Assembly: GCA_043820265.1 (NCBI GenBank)
Contig: JBDREA010000098.1
Span: 1 to 46,369, forward strand
DNA length: 46,369 bases
DNA from: JBDREA01 sp043820265
Lineage (GTDB): Archaea > Altiarchaeota > Altiarchaeia > IMC4 > JBDREA01
Direction: 5' to 3'
Shown piece after piece: positions 1 through 7,283 of this stretch. Both the position numbers and the translations under genes were made by a program. Within the stretch, counting starts at the first letter, position 1. Every line of letters starts with the position of its first letter. Under the pieces are notes generated by a model. The model saw only the letters and a list, made by a program, of their open reading frames with translations. It did not search any database and was not told the origin of the DNA.

Positions 1-492
1 CCCTGGTTCGATTCCGAACCGATTCAAGGCTATCTCAAATATTTCTTTATCCGGCTTCATGACACCTTCAACACACGAATAGATAGTATGTCTGAAATGT
101 CTCTCCAGATCAAACCTGCTTTGAAAAACATTCAATGCATGACAAGTAAGATTGGACAACAACCCAAGTTGATAGGTCTCACCCAATACATTGAGTACGT
201 CCTCGGTTTCAGCAAAGACCTTAGCATCATCTAGTCTGCACTTCCAAAGCCTAGACAAGTCTTCGAGTTCCCCCTCTGAGATTTCCGTCCCCCAGCTAGA
301 AAAGAATTCGGCAAAAAATTCCTTTTCAATGTCGTGGTCTGCAGTCATCAAGGGTTCGACAGTCTTCGTTAAAAAAACATTAGCATCAAAATCAGAAGGA
401 AAAGGATATTTTCTCGCGATCTCAAGTGTAGTCTCATAAGTAGAAGCATAAACCAAAGTATTCCACAAATCAAAGATAACTGCTTTGACCAT
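1..492 (-). CDS. HAD-superfamily hydrolase (C-terminus beyond window)
   Basis: Reading the minus strand from the ATG at 492 gives an open frame of 164 codons that runs off the window edge. It starts MVKAVIFDLWNTLVY, the HAD motif I with the nucleophilic Asp in FDLWNT. A motif II serine lies in GLLSNLT, and the motif III lysine is probably in the MKPDKEIFEIAL segment. The region between motifs I and II is helical, as in a C1-cap HAD phosphatase of the haloacid dehalogenase/phosphoglycolate phosphatase type. The substrate cannot be told. The start lies 3 nt after the stop of the metallo-beta-lactamase gene, so the two are probably one transcript. The motif IV acidic residues lie outside the window, so activity cannot be judged. 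Confidence 0.85.
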   Translation of the reverse strand, partial: MVKAVIFDLWNTLVYASTYETTLEIARKYPFPSDFDANVFLTKTVEPLMTADHDIEKEFFAEFFSSWGTEISEGELEDLSRLWKCRLDDAKVFAETEDVLNVLGETYQLGLLSNLTCHALNVFQSRFDLERHFRHTIYSCVEGVMKPDKEIFEIALNRFGIEPG

Positions 493-495
493 TTT

Positions 496-1125
496 TTAGA
501 AATAGATATTGTAATTGTTTTGAATATCCCCCACTTTACCAACAGGGCCGTGACCAGGAAAAATCTTTTCGACCTCAAATTCCTCCGAAAACGAAATCAA
601 CTTCTCCATTGACTTCTTCAACTCGCCAAAATCCCCGCCTGGAAGATCGGTTCGGCCCACTCCATCAGAAAAGACTGTGTCCCCTGTGAACAATGCCTTC
701 TCCTTGGGACAATAAAGACAAATACTCCCCTTCGTATGGCCAGGAGTATGCAAAACCATAAGAGACAGCCCACCAATCTTCAATTCATCCCCCCCCTTCA
801 ATTTTCTATCGACGGACTGAGGGCCGATAAGGTCACCAAACAGCTCGCTTAAAATAAATGTGTCATTTCCAGATTCAAGAACTTCAGCATCAATCTTATG
901 AACAAAAACCTCACAGCCAGATGACTCCACGAGTTTTTCGTTTCCCTTGACGTGATCGTAGTGAGCATGGGTATTTATTAATGAATCTAGCGTTATACGT
1001 AACTCCGAAATCGCTCGGAGCACAGGTTCGGGATCAATTCCTGAATCAACGACGACCGAATTACCCTGGTCGTATACCAAAAAACAGTTGCTCCCGCTGG
1101 AGTAGCTGATAAGGGGGACAATCAT
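496..1125 (-). CDS. Metallo-beta-lactamase fold hydrolase (glyoxalase II-like)
   Basis: A 209-residue protein beginning MIVPLISYSSGSN. An upstream in-frame ATG at 1146 would add seven residues (MCGNIFV) that do not look like the family start. The metal-binding motif is clear: THAHYDHVKG (HxHxDH), then HTPGHTKGS, FTGDTVFSDGVG with the bridging Asp, and FPGHGPVG near the C-terminus. Length and motif spacing fit the small glyoxalase II-like single-domain hydrolases that hydrolyse thioesters with two Zn or Fe ions. The true substrate is unknown. It is followed directly by the HAD gene, suggesting a two-gene operon of cytoplasmic hydrolases or salvage enzymes. Confidence 0.88.
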   Translation of the reverse strand: MIVPLISYSSGSNCFLVYDQGNSVVVDSGIDPEPVLRAISELRITLDSLINTHAHYDHVKGNEKLVESSGCEVFVHKIDAEVLESGNDTFILSELFGDLIGPQSVDRKLKGGDELKIGGLSLMVLHTPGHTKGSICLYCPKEKALFTGDTVFSDGVGRTDLPGGDFGELKKSMEKLISFSEEFEVEKIFPGHGPVGKVGDIQNNYNIYF

Positions 1126-1242
1126 AACAAAGATATTCCCACACAACCAATTAAAACTGTTCCAGTCGGGTACCCCAACCCTAGACGAGAACTCTCAACA
1201 GGAAAATCCCGCTTAACAAAATAACATAAATTTCCAAAATAC

Positions 1243-1280
1243 GCCGAGGTAAACGCAAGCCTTCAGCTTGCTGACCTCGA
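1243..1280 (+). repeat. tRNA-Ser-like hairpin element, short copy
   Basis: The 18-bp sequence GCCGAGGTAAACGCAAGC (1243-1260) is followed by loop CTTCA and the pairing arms GCTTGC (1266-1271) and ACCTCG (1274-1279). It folds into two stacked helices, CGAGGT/ACCTCG and GCAAGC/GCTTGC, separated by a small internal loop. The first eight bases equal the 5' acceptor strand of the tRNA-Ser at 1421. The following TAAACGC resembles the 3' side of its D-arm (TAACGC). It therefore looks like a collapsed tRNA copy. The same 18 bp recur at 1307. Confidence 0.7.
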
Positions 1281-1306
1281 CAAGCACAACAAAGAAATGG
1301 CCTTTT

Positions 1307-1397
1307 GCCGAGGTAAACGCAAGCGCTAAAAATCGCCCTGCGATTTTTGCGCCCAATGAGCGAAGCTCATTAGGGCCTACGGCTTGCTAACCTCGGC
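1307..1397 (+). repeat. tRNA-Ser-like element carrying two clamp-bulge-triloop hairpins
   Basis: This repeats the 18-bp GCCGAGGTAAACGCAAGC of 1243 and ends with GCTTGC (1382-1387) and ACCTCGGC (1390-1397), closing an outer 8-bp stem identical to the tRNA-Ser acceptor pairing. In place of the short loop of the first copy it holds two hairpins. One has stem AAAAATCGC/GCGATTTTT, loop CCT, clamp GCGC/GCGC and bulged T1327. The other has stem AATGAGC/GCTCATT, loop GAA, clamp CCC/GGG and bulged A1372. The remaining non-coding sequence from 1126 to 1420 is A/T-rich spacer in which I see no gene. Confidence 0.75.
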
Positions 1398-1420
1398 TAC
1401 GTACTCAAAGATAACCCTAC

Positions 1421-1547
1421 GCCGAGGTGGCGGAGCCAGGTAACGCGCGGGCCTTGAGATCAAAAAACCAAAATCAACAAAACCGAGTGCGAGACAAGCG
1501 AGCCCGTGGTCCTTCGGACCTCTTGAGTTCAAATCTCAACCTCGGCG
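1421..1547 (+). tRNA. tRNA-Ser(TGA) with 42-nt intron
   Basis: Exon 1 is 1421-1458 and exon 2 is 1501-1547. The acceptor stem is GCCGAGG/CCTCGGC and the anticodon stem CGGGC/GCCCG. The loop CTTGAG|A gives anticodon TGA. The long variable arm has stem GGTCC/GGACC, the T-arm is TTGAG/CTCAA, and the discriminator is G, all as in class II serine tRNA. The intron (1459-1500) lies at the canonical 37/38 site. CTTG of the exon pairs with CAAG of the intron to form the 4-bp helix of a bulge-helix-bulge, with three-base bulges AG|A and CG|A. The intron-side outer helix is short. Only 15 nt separate it from rps13, so it probably heads the ribosomal transcript. Confidence 0.93.
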
Positions 1548-1562
1548 AACTATAAAAAAAGA

Positions 1563-2318
1563 ATGGCTGAAGAAGAAAAAAAGGCAGAGGAAACAAAGGC
1601 TTCCAAGGAGAAGCCTGAAGTAAACGAAGCCCCAAAGATCCCAGAAGAAAAGCCAAAGGCAGCTGAAGCTCCGAAGGTCCAAGAAGAAAAACCCGAAGTA
1701 GCCGAAGCGTCAAAGGCTCAAGAAGAAAAGCCAAAGATAGAAGAATCTAAGCCAAAAGCTGATGAAGTATCGGCTGTCAAAAAAGAAGAGCCTAAAACTT
1801 CTAAGCCTGAAAAAAAGATTGCTAAGACAGGACAAGAAAAGACCTCCGCTGTAGAAGAAGAAAAACCCGAGGAAACAGATGAGAACTTCCAACACAGAGT
1901 CCGAGTAGGAGGCGTGGTCTTAGACGGAAACCTGCCGTTAGAGAGAGCCCTCACAAAGATAAAGGGTGTTGGACCCAGGATTTCAGCTGCCATCCGATTG
2001 TCCTATAAAACAGACAAGAAGAGAATCGGGGAATTCTCAGACTCAGAAATCGAAGAATTAGAGAAAGTCCTAGAAAACATCGCAAATCGATTACCATCAT
2101 GGATGGTCAACAGACAGAAAGACCCAACAAGCGGGAAAAACCTCCATTTCCTTGGGCCAGAATTAGACATGATACATCGAGATGATATCAACTTGATGAG
2201 AAGGCTTAAGACCTACAAAGGAAACAGACACAGCCTCAACTTACCCGTCCGAGGGCAGAGGACTAGGACGTCTTTCAGAAAAGGGACAACTATTGGAGTA
2301 AACAGGAGGAAGAAATAA
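1563..2318 (+). CDS. rps13: 30S ribosomal protein uS13 with long N-terminal extension
   Basis: The conserved uS13 core begins near residue 110 (RVRVGGVVLDG) and continues through ALTKIKGVGPRISAAI, the helix-two-turn-helix region, and the basic tail with RGQRTRTSFRKG. It binds 16S rRNA in the head of the small subunit and contacts the P-site tRNA and the large subunit. Archaeal S13 is usually about 150 residues; this one has 251. The extra 100-odd N-terminal residues are low-complexity K/E/P/A with imperfect repeats of the form APKxxEEKPKxAE. The stop overlaps the rps4 ATG by one base. This is the first protein gene of the operon. Confidence 0.97.
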   Translation: MAEEEKKAEETKASKEKPEVNEAPKIPEEKPKAAEAPKVQEEKPEVAEASKAQEEKPKIEESKPKADEVSAVKKEEPKTSKPEKKIAKTGQEKTSAVEEEKPEETDENFQHRVRVGGVVLDGNLPLERALTKIKGVGPRISAAIRLSYKTDKKRIGEFSDSEIEELEKVLENIANRLPSWMVNRQKDPTSGKNLHFLGPELDMIHRDDINLMRRLKTYKGNRHSLNLPVRGQRTRTSFRKGTTIGVNRRKK

Positions 2319-2839
2319 TGGGCGACCCAAGAAAACAAAGAAGGAAATATTCGCGCCCATCGCATCCATGGAAGGCCGATAGAATCTTGGAGGAAAACGA
2401 GCTCCAAGAAAAATACGGTCTAAAAAACAAGAAAGAGATATGGCGAGCCAGATCAGAAATCGGTAGATACCGAGAAATCGCAAGAAAATACCTCGCATCA
2501 CCCGAAGAAGAAGGTTCAGCCTCAGAAATCAAAAAGACGCTTGAAAAACTCAATAAACAAGGCATACTAAAATCAGAAAAAATCGAGGACATACTCTCCC
2601 TGACTGTGGAATCGCTCTTAGAGCGAAGACTGCAGACGATAGTCTACAGCAAAGGTTTAGCAAACACCCCGAAACAAGCCAGACAGCTTGTAGTGCACAG
2701 ACACGTCCTCCTAGGAGACAGAGTAGTTGACATACCCAGATTCATCGTCCCCGCAGGCGAGGAAGAAAAACTGACTATATCAAAGAATATTGCGATTGAA
2801 CATGGCCAAAGAAAAGAAGAAGAATCCAAAACCGACTGA
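2318..2839 (+). CDS. rps4: 30S ribosomal protein uS4
   Basis: 173 residues, normal length for archaeal S4. The N-terminus GDPRKQRRKYSRPSHPW is typical of the archaeal/eukaryotic S9e-type form. The S4 RNA-binding domain follows (ERRLQTIVYSKGLANTPKQA and VVHRHVLLGDRVVDIP). It is a primary 16S rRNA binder of the small-subunit body. The ATG shares one base with the stop of rps13, and its 3' end overlaps the start of rps11 by 38 nt, so translation of the three genes is likely coupled. Confidence 0.97.
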   Translation: MGDPRKQRRKYSRPSHPWKADRILEENELQEKYGLKNKKEIWRARSEIGRYREIARKYLASPEEEGSASEIKKTLEKLNKQGILKSEKIEDILSLTVESLLERRLQTIVYSKGLANTPKQARQLVVHRHVLLGDRVVDIPRFIVPAGEEEKLTISKNIAIEHGQRKEEESKTD

Positions 2840-3431
2840 AGAAGAAGCTTCAAAGGAAGTCAAAGAGACATCCAAGCCTCCCAAAGAAAAGTCTTCGGCT
2901 AAAAAAGAAAACCAGGTAGAGGAGACAACAAAACCTGAAACCGAAGACCCTAAGGAAGGAGAAACGCAAGAAAAACAACAAATCGAAGAAAAGCCCACCC
3001 AAAAACCAGCCCCTCAGAAACCAGAAAGCTTCCAGCAAAAAAGAGAGGGTATGTGGGGTGTACTGCACATCTATTCATCAAAAAACAACACAATCCTCCA
3101 TGTCACAGACCTGACTGGAGCAGAAACCATAAGCATAAAAAGCGGAGGGATGGTGGTAAAATCCCAAAGAGAAGAATCATCACCGTATGCTGCAATGCAG
3201 GCCGCCCAAAGGATGGCAGAGGAAATCCAAGACAAAGGATTCACGGGATTACACATCAAGGTAAGGGCGCCCGGAGGCCACAATGGCCCACTATATCCTG
3301 GCAAAGGCGCGCAAGCAGCTATTAGGGCAATATCAAGAACAGGAATCCACATAGGCCGAATCGAAGATGTTACACCAATACCCCATGACGGATGCAGGGC
3401 TAAAGGAGGAAAAAGGGGTAGGAGAGTCTAG
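2802..3431 (+). CDS. rps11: 30S ribosomal protein uS11 with long N-terminal extension
   Basis: The conserved core starts about residue 83 (WGVLHIYSSKNNTILHVTDLTGAE) and ends with the hallmark GRIEDVTPIPHDGC and the basic tail KGGKRGRRV. S11 lies on the platform of the small subunit near the mRNA exit. The ATG at 2802 (MAKEKKKNPK) is preferred over a TTG at 2790 that would add four residues. The protein is 209 residues, against about 130 in most archaea. The first ~80 residues are K/E/P/T-rich and resemble the extension on S13 two genes upstream. No domain is recognisable in the extension. Confidence 0.96.
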   Translation: MAKEKKKNPKPTEEEASKEVKETSKPPKEKSSAKKENQVEETTKPETEDPKEGETQEKQQIEEKPTQKPAPQKPESFQQKREGMWGVLHIYSSKNNTILHVTDLTGAETISIKSGGMVVKSQREESSPYAAMQAAQRMAEEIQDKGFTGLHIKVRAPGGHNGPLYPGKGAQAAIRAISRTGIHIGRIEDVTPIPHDGCRAKGGKRGRRV

Positions 3432-3434
3432 ACC

Positions 3435-4040
3435 ATGAATGTAAAACTGCTAAAAAAAGGGAAAACCCGAGTTGAATTCAATGTTAAAGGCGTCGACATA
3501 AAGCTTTTGAACACGCTAAGAAGGATTGTGATATCAGAGATTCCGACCATGGCAATTGAAAAAGTCATCGTCGACGACAACAACTCGGTACTCCACGATC
3601 AATTACTCGCCCACCGCCTTGGATTGATACCCCTGACAACAGACTTAAAGACATACATTTTTCCATGGGACTGCTCATGCAAGGGAAAAGGGTGCGGAAA
3701 ATGCACTGCCATACTGAGTTTGGATGTTAAAGGGCCGGGAGTGATTCACACCTCAGACATGAAATCCAAGGATCCAAAAGTGAAACCCGTTTATGATACA
3801 TCAATAATTGCCAAATTATCAGACAAACACCGTATCAAACTCAAAGCCGAAGCGGTTTTAGGTCAGGGAAGAGACCATATCAAATGGCAGTCAGGTCTGG
3901 CAAGTTACCTGCAAAAAAAGGATGACAGCTTTGATTTTTTTATAGAATCATATGGCCAGCTCCCAGTTAAAGAGCTAACAATAAAGGCCTTCACATACTT
4001 AGAAGACGAAATCACTGAACTGAAAAAACAGTTCAAGTAA
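3435..4040 (+). CDS. rpoD: DNA-directed RNA polymerase subunit D (Rpo3)
   Basis: 201 residues. The N-terminal assembly domain has FNVKGVDIKLLNTLRRIVIS and AHRLGLIPLTTDL, typical of alpha/RPB3-type subunits. The cysteine loop CSCKGKGCGKC (around residues 78-88) matches the zinc loop of RPB3. The separate ferredoxin-like domain with its [4Fe-4S] cysteines, present in many euryarchaeal D subunits of about 260 residues, is absent, which explains the shorter length. Subunit D pairs with subunit L to nucleate polymerase assembly. The gene keeps its usual position between rps11 and tRNA-Leu/rpl18e. Confidence 0.96.
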   Translation: MNVKLLKKGKTRVEFNVKGVDIKLLNTLRRIVISEIPTMAIEKVIVDDNNSVLHDQLLAHRLGLIPLTTDLKTYIFPWDCSCKGKGCGKCTAILSLDVKGPGVIHTSDMKSKDPKVKPVYDTSIIAKLSDKHRIKLKAEAVLGQGRDHIKWQSGLASYLQKKDDSFDFFIESYGQLPVKELTIKAFTYLEDEITELKKQFK

Positions 4041-4059
4041 CCCGCAAGAGCACCTATAT

Positions 4060-4144
4060 GCGGGGGTGCCTGAGTCTGGTCAAAGGGGCACGGTTGAGGG
4101 CCGTGTGGCGTAGGCCTGCGCGGGTTCGAAGCCCGTCCCCCGCA
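4060..4144 (+). tRNA. tRNA-Leu(GAG)
   Basis: An 85-nt class II tRNA with acceptor GCGGGGG/CCCCCGC, anticodon stem CACGG/CCGTG, loop TTGAGGG (anticodon GAG), a 14-nt variable arm, T-arm loop TTCGAAG and discriminator A. No intron. A tRNA-Leu at the head of the L18e-L13-S9 part of the operon is a known archaeal arrangement (for example in Haloarcula), so this placement is ancestral. The 9-mer CCCGCAAGA at its 3' end (4139-4147) is repeated just upstream at 4041-4049. Confidence 0.95.
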
Positions 4145-4180
4145 AGAAATCTTAAAAAAAACTAGAAAAAAAGAGGAAAG

Positions 4181-4546
4181 ATGCCCCAGTCGGTAGAATA
4201 CAAAAATCCTGGACGGATAACATTGATAAAAGAGCTAAGGTCCGCGGCGAAGATAAACGGCGCACCGATTTGGAAGTCTATAGCCGAAGAACTCTCAAGA
4301 TCGAGGAGGCAACGCAGAGAAGTCAACCTAAGAACGATCAATCAATACACAAAAAAAGACGAGACAGCAATTGTCGCGGGAAAAGTCTTGGGTGACGGAT
4401 TTTTAGACCATAAAGTGGACATTGCAGCATTCAAATTTACTGAAGGAGCCAGAAAAAAGATAGAGGGAACAGGCGGGAAAGTCCTTAGTATAGACGACTT
4501 GATAAAAAACAATCCAAAAGGATCAAAAGTCAGGATTATAGGATAA
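4181..4546 (+). CDS. rpl18e: 50S ribosomal protein eL18 (L18e)
   Basis: 121 residues, standard for the family. Recognised from WKSIAEELSRSRRQRREVNL near the N-terminus, the segment VAGKVLGDGFLDHKVDIAAF, and the C-terminal KGSKVRIIG. L18e is an archaeal/eukaryotic large-subunit protein related to bacterial L15. It begins 36 nt after tRNA-Leu and is followed 2 nt later by rpl13, so it is probably cotranscribed with the tRNA and the genes downstream. Confidence 0.96.
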   Translation: MPQSVEYKNPGRITLIKELRSAAKINGAPIWKSIAEELSRSRRQRREVNLRTINQYTKKDETAIVAGKVLGDGFLDHKVDIAAFKFTEGARKKIEGTGGKVLSIDDLIKNNPKGSKVRIIG

Positions 4547-4548
4547 AG

Positions 4549-4992
4549 ATGATTATAGATGCCAAAGACCAGGTATTAGGAAGAATGTGCGCCTATGCGG
4601 CAAAGCAGGCTTTGCTTGGAGAATACATCATTATAGTGAATGCTGAAAAAGCAATCATCACAGGCACCAAAGACACTATTTTGAAGAATTACATGGCCAA
4701 ACTCAAGATCCAAAACAAAGGCAACTATTTAGACGGGCCATTCCATCAGAAGCGACCCGACAAATTCCTCAGAAAAGCGATTCGAGGGATGCTCCCATAC
4801 AAGAAAGACAGGGGTAGGCAGGCATATAAGAAAATTCAGGTTTACATTGGCGTTCCAAAAGCAGAGATTGAGGAAAAACACAAGATAAAGGTTACTGACA
4901 AGGAACTTAAAGATCAAGTACACGCAAAAACGAATGTGGACCAATATATGACAGTCGGGAACGTATGCAGATATATGGGGGGTAAATGGTGA
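4549..4992 (+). CDS. rpl13: 50S ribosomal protein uL13
   Basis: 147 residues. MIIDAKDQVLGRMCAYAAKQ is the family N-terminus; ITGTKDTILKNYM, GPFHQKRPDKFLRKAIRGML and YKKIQVYIGVP are conserved uL13 segments. It is an early-assembling 23S rRNA binder. Start and stop are tightly packed: 2 nt after rpl18e, and the stop overlaps the rps9 ATG (TGATG). Confidence 0.97.
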   Translation: MIIDAKDQVLGRMCAYAAKQALLGEYIIIVNAEKAIITGTKDTILKNYMAKLKIQNKGNYLDGPFHQKRPDKFLRKAIRGMLPYKKDRGRQAYKKIQVYIGVPKAEIEEKHKIKVTDKELKDQVHAKTNVDQYMTVGNVCRYMGGKW

Positions 4993-5423
4993 TGGCCCAA
5001 TCAAAGAGTAAATCCAAAGTTGTGAATACATCAGGAAAACGCAAGGAAGCAATCGCCAGAGTCACAATACAAGAAGGACAAGGGATAGTAAGAATAAATT
5101 CTATGCCATTGAAAAACTGCCAACCCAATGCAGCTATGATGACGATCAGACGAGCTCTGGATCTTGCATCAGATGATATTGAGTTAGGCAAGTTGAACAT
5201 TTCGGTAATTGTGAAGGGCGGAGGAATAATGGGGCAGGCAGAAGCAGTCGCCTGCTCGATAGCTAGAGGTTTGCTCGAATGGAGCGGAAGCGAAAAGCTA
5301 TTAGAAAGATACCATGGATATGATAGAACGATAATTGCCGGGGATTACAGACAGACTGAAGTTCACAAGCCAGGCCAAAGCAGCAAAGGTCCTCGCCATA
5401 AAAGACAAAAATCCTACAGGTAA
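4992..5423 (+). CDS. rps9: 30S ribosomal protein uS9
   Basis: 143 residues from the ATG at 4992 (MAQSKSKSK), which overlaps the rpl13 stop; an in-frame ATG at 4986 would add two residues. The core NTSGKRKEAIARVTIQEG, the segment IVKGGGIMGQAEAVACSIARGL, and the C-terminal RHKRQKSYR that reaches the decoding site are all present. Complete and ordinary. Confidence 0.97.
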   Translation: MAQSKSKSKVVNTSGKRKEAIARVTIQEGQGIVRINSMPLKNCQPNAAMMTIRRALDLASDDIELGKLNISVIVKGGGIMGQAEAVACSIARGLLEWSGSEKLLERYHGYDRTIIAGDYRQTEVHKPGQSSKGPRHKRQKSYR

Positions 5424-5429
5424 AACAAG

Positions 5430-5627
5430 ATGATAATTCCAATAAGGTGTTTTAGTTGCGGAAAACCCATATCACACGACTGGGAGGAGTATGACCAAAG
5501 AGTGAAAAGTGGGGAAAAAATAAAGGATGTGTTAGACAGTCTAGGCCACAGTAGGTACTGCTGCCGAAGGATGTTTATAGGCCATTCAGAAATCATTGAT
5601 GAGATAATGGTCTACAAGAGGGTTTGA
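5430..5627 (+). CDS. rpoN: DNA-directed RNA polymerase subunit N (Rpo10)
   Basis: 65 residues. MIIPIRCFSCGKPISHDWEEY is the signature N-terminus with the CxxC zinc pair; the second pair is in SRYCCRRMFIGH. RPB10 homologue that stabilises the D/L platform of RNA polymerase. It sits 6 nt after rps9 and 7 nt before rpoK, the canonical order. Confidence 0.97.
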   Translation: MIIPIRCFSCGKPISHDWEEYDQRVKSGEKIKDVLDSLGHSRYCCRRMFIGHSEIIDEIMVYKRV

Positions 5628-5634
5628 GAATAAA

Positions 5635-5814
5635 ATGGAAAAAATAGAATACACTCGATATGAGAGGGCCCGTTTGATTGGCGCGAGGGCGCTTCAGATA
5701 AAGATGGGCGCCCCGGTGTTGATAAAAGATATTGGGGAGCTTACTCGGCCGCTTGACATTTCAAAACTCGAACTAGAAACAGGAGTGTTGCCGATTACTG
5801 TTAAAAGAAGATGA
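5635..5814 (+). CDS. rpoK: DNA-directed RNA polymerase subunit K (Rpo6)
   Basis: A 59-residue gene. The translation MEKIEYTRYERARLIGARAL followed by QIKMGAPVLI and ELETGVLPITVKRR is the RPB6/omega-like core: TRYERARLIGARALQI is diagnostic, and the C-terminal LPITVKRR is conserved. It helps fold and assemble the largest subunit. The TGA overlaps the rps2 ATG (ATGA, 5811-5814), implying coupling. In many archaea eno lies between rpoK and rps2, but here the two genes abut. Confidence 0.95.
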   Translation: MEKIEYTRYERARLIGARALQIKMGAPVLIKDIGELTRPLDISKLELETGVLPITVKRR

Positions 5815-6530
5815 TAGATTCAGATAATACGACTCAAGTCGAGGACGACAAACAATACACCCCCCAGCAAGGGGGAGGACTATTGGTTTCACTTGACGAC
5901 TATTTATCCAATGGAGTGCATGTCGGCTTGAAGTATAAGACAAAGGATATGATGCCTTTTGTGTATAAAGTGCGGCCAGACAAGTTGTGCGTCTTTGACG
6001 TCCAAAAAATAGACGAAAGAATGAGTGTGGCAGCCAAGATGATTTCCAGTTATGACCCCAAGGACGTCTTAGTAGTATCTAACAGGATGTATGGGAGGGC
6101 GCCAATTAAAAAGTTTGCGAAATACACGGGTGTTAATGCTTTAAGTCGGAGGATGGTGTCGGGAGTATTAACGAACCCCCGTCTCGAAGAATTCAAGGAG
6201 CCGAAGTTGCTGATTGTGACAGATCCGACGGCTGACCAGCAGGCAATAAGCGAAGCGACCAATGCGGGCATTCCTGTTCTCGCTATCTGCGACACAAATA
6301 CGAGAACGAAAAACATCGACTTCATCGTTCCAAGCAACAACAAAGGGAAAAACTCTTTAGGGCTGATATACTGGATTTTGACCAGAGAGGTTTTAAAGTA
6401 TCAAGGAAAGGAGGACTTCGACGCCCCACTTGAGGAATTCATAAGCAAGGCCGAACCCCAACCCTACATCTTGACCCAACAGGAGCAGCTAAGGCTGAAA
6501 AGACAGAAGAACAGGAAAAGGAGAAGGTAG
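5811..6530 (+). CDS. rps2: 30S ribosomal protein uS2
   Basis: 239 residues. Conserved segments include LLVSLDDYLSNGVHVGLKYK, FVYKVRPDKLCVFDVQKIDE, PRLEEFKEPKLLIVTDPTAD and the C-terminal IPVLAICDTNT, all typical of archaeal uS2. The C-terminal tail is basic (RLKRQKNRKRRR). It is the last gene of the operon; 30 nt later the convergent gene on the other strand ends, with T-rich stretches (around 6547-6575) that could stop transcription. Confidence 0.97.
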   Translation: MIDSDNTTQVEDDKQYTPQQGGGLLVSLDDYLSNGVHVGLKYKTKDMMPFVYKVRPDKLCVFDVQKIDERMSVAAKMISSYDPKDVLVVSNRMYGRAPIKKFAKYTGVNALSRRMVSGVLTNPRLEEFKEPKLLIVTDPTADQQAISEATNAGIPVLAICDTNTRTKNIDFIVPSNNKGKNSLGLIYWILTREVLKYQGKEDFDAPLEEFISKAEPQPYILTQQEQLRLKRQKNRKRRR

Positions 6531-6560
6531 AGGAGAAGTTATCGCCTTGTTTTGTTTCTA

Positions 6561-7235
6561 TTACCTTTTTTCTTCAAAGAGCAGTTTGCAATTGGCTACG
6601 TCCTGGAGGGTGGGAATATCAATTTCTAAGAACTTTCGACCTTCGAAAATTCTTTTTCTTTCAAGCATTATAACGGTTTTGTTCGGATTTACTCCCCCAT
6701 TTATCAGGAGCCTGGCAGTCTGGATGAATCCGTCGCGGATAATGGTTGTCAAATCACGGTATTCACTTCCATTCTCTGCATTTGCCCTCCACCATTCACT
6801 GATATCCTCCTTAGGATCCTTCTCAGGGGTACCCAACTTTACAAATCCGCTTGGATCATGGGATAGGCCGCTCACATTCGTTATTATGTTGTTAGGATCG
6901 ATCCCCATAGCGCATTGGAGGCTGTTGTCTGTGTGCACCAAGGGAAACAGGTCTGGGTCATGACCGATCAATCGCCCACCCCCAAGAATTAGTGGAAGAG
7001 CTTGGATATCCGCTCTTTCGGTACTTCTTGGACGTATTGTGAACACACACCCCCTCACCTCATGAGGTGCGCCCCTATTCTTACTATTTAATGCTGACTG
7101 GTTCATATATGCATCCAGCAGTGCAACTACCCTTTTGGCAGAGACATTAATTTCTCCGCTACCAGAGTCACCTATAGCCATGAGATCAACGGGAGGATTT
7201 CCACCACTGAGGAAGGTTCGGGTCCTGACAACCAT
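6561..7235 (-). CDS. Hypothetical protein, 224 residues
   Basis: I do not recognise this family. The ATG at 7235 (MVVRTRTFLSGGNPPVDL) is preferred; a TTG at 7277 would add 14 residues and leave only 6 nt from enolase. The protein is soluble, with no signal peptide or membrane segment. Notable stretches are LMAIGDSGSGEINVSAKRVV, LGGGRLIGHDPDLFPLVHTD, and a charged C-terminal half. It lies directly downstream of eno on the same strand and may share its transcript. Confidence 0.6.
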   Translation of the reverse strand: MVVRTRTFLSGGNPPVDLMAIGDSGSGEINVSAKRVVALLDAYMNQSALNSKNRGAPHEVRGCVFTIRPRSTERADIQALPLILGGGRLIGHDPDLFPLVHTDNSLQCAMGIDPNNIITNVSGLSHDPSGFVKLGTPEKDPKEDISEWWRANAENGSEYRDLTTIIRDGFIQTARLLINGGVNPNKTVIMLERKRIFEGRKFLEIDIPTLQDVANCKLLFEEKR

Positions 7236-7283
7236 GGTGATATTTATGAAGGAAGGATTATGTAAAAGATAGGTCAATAAAGG

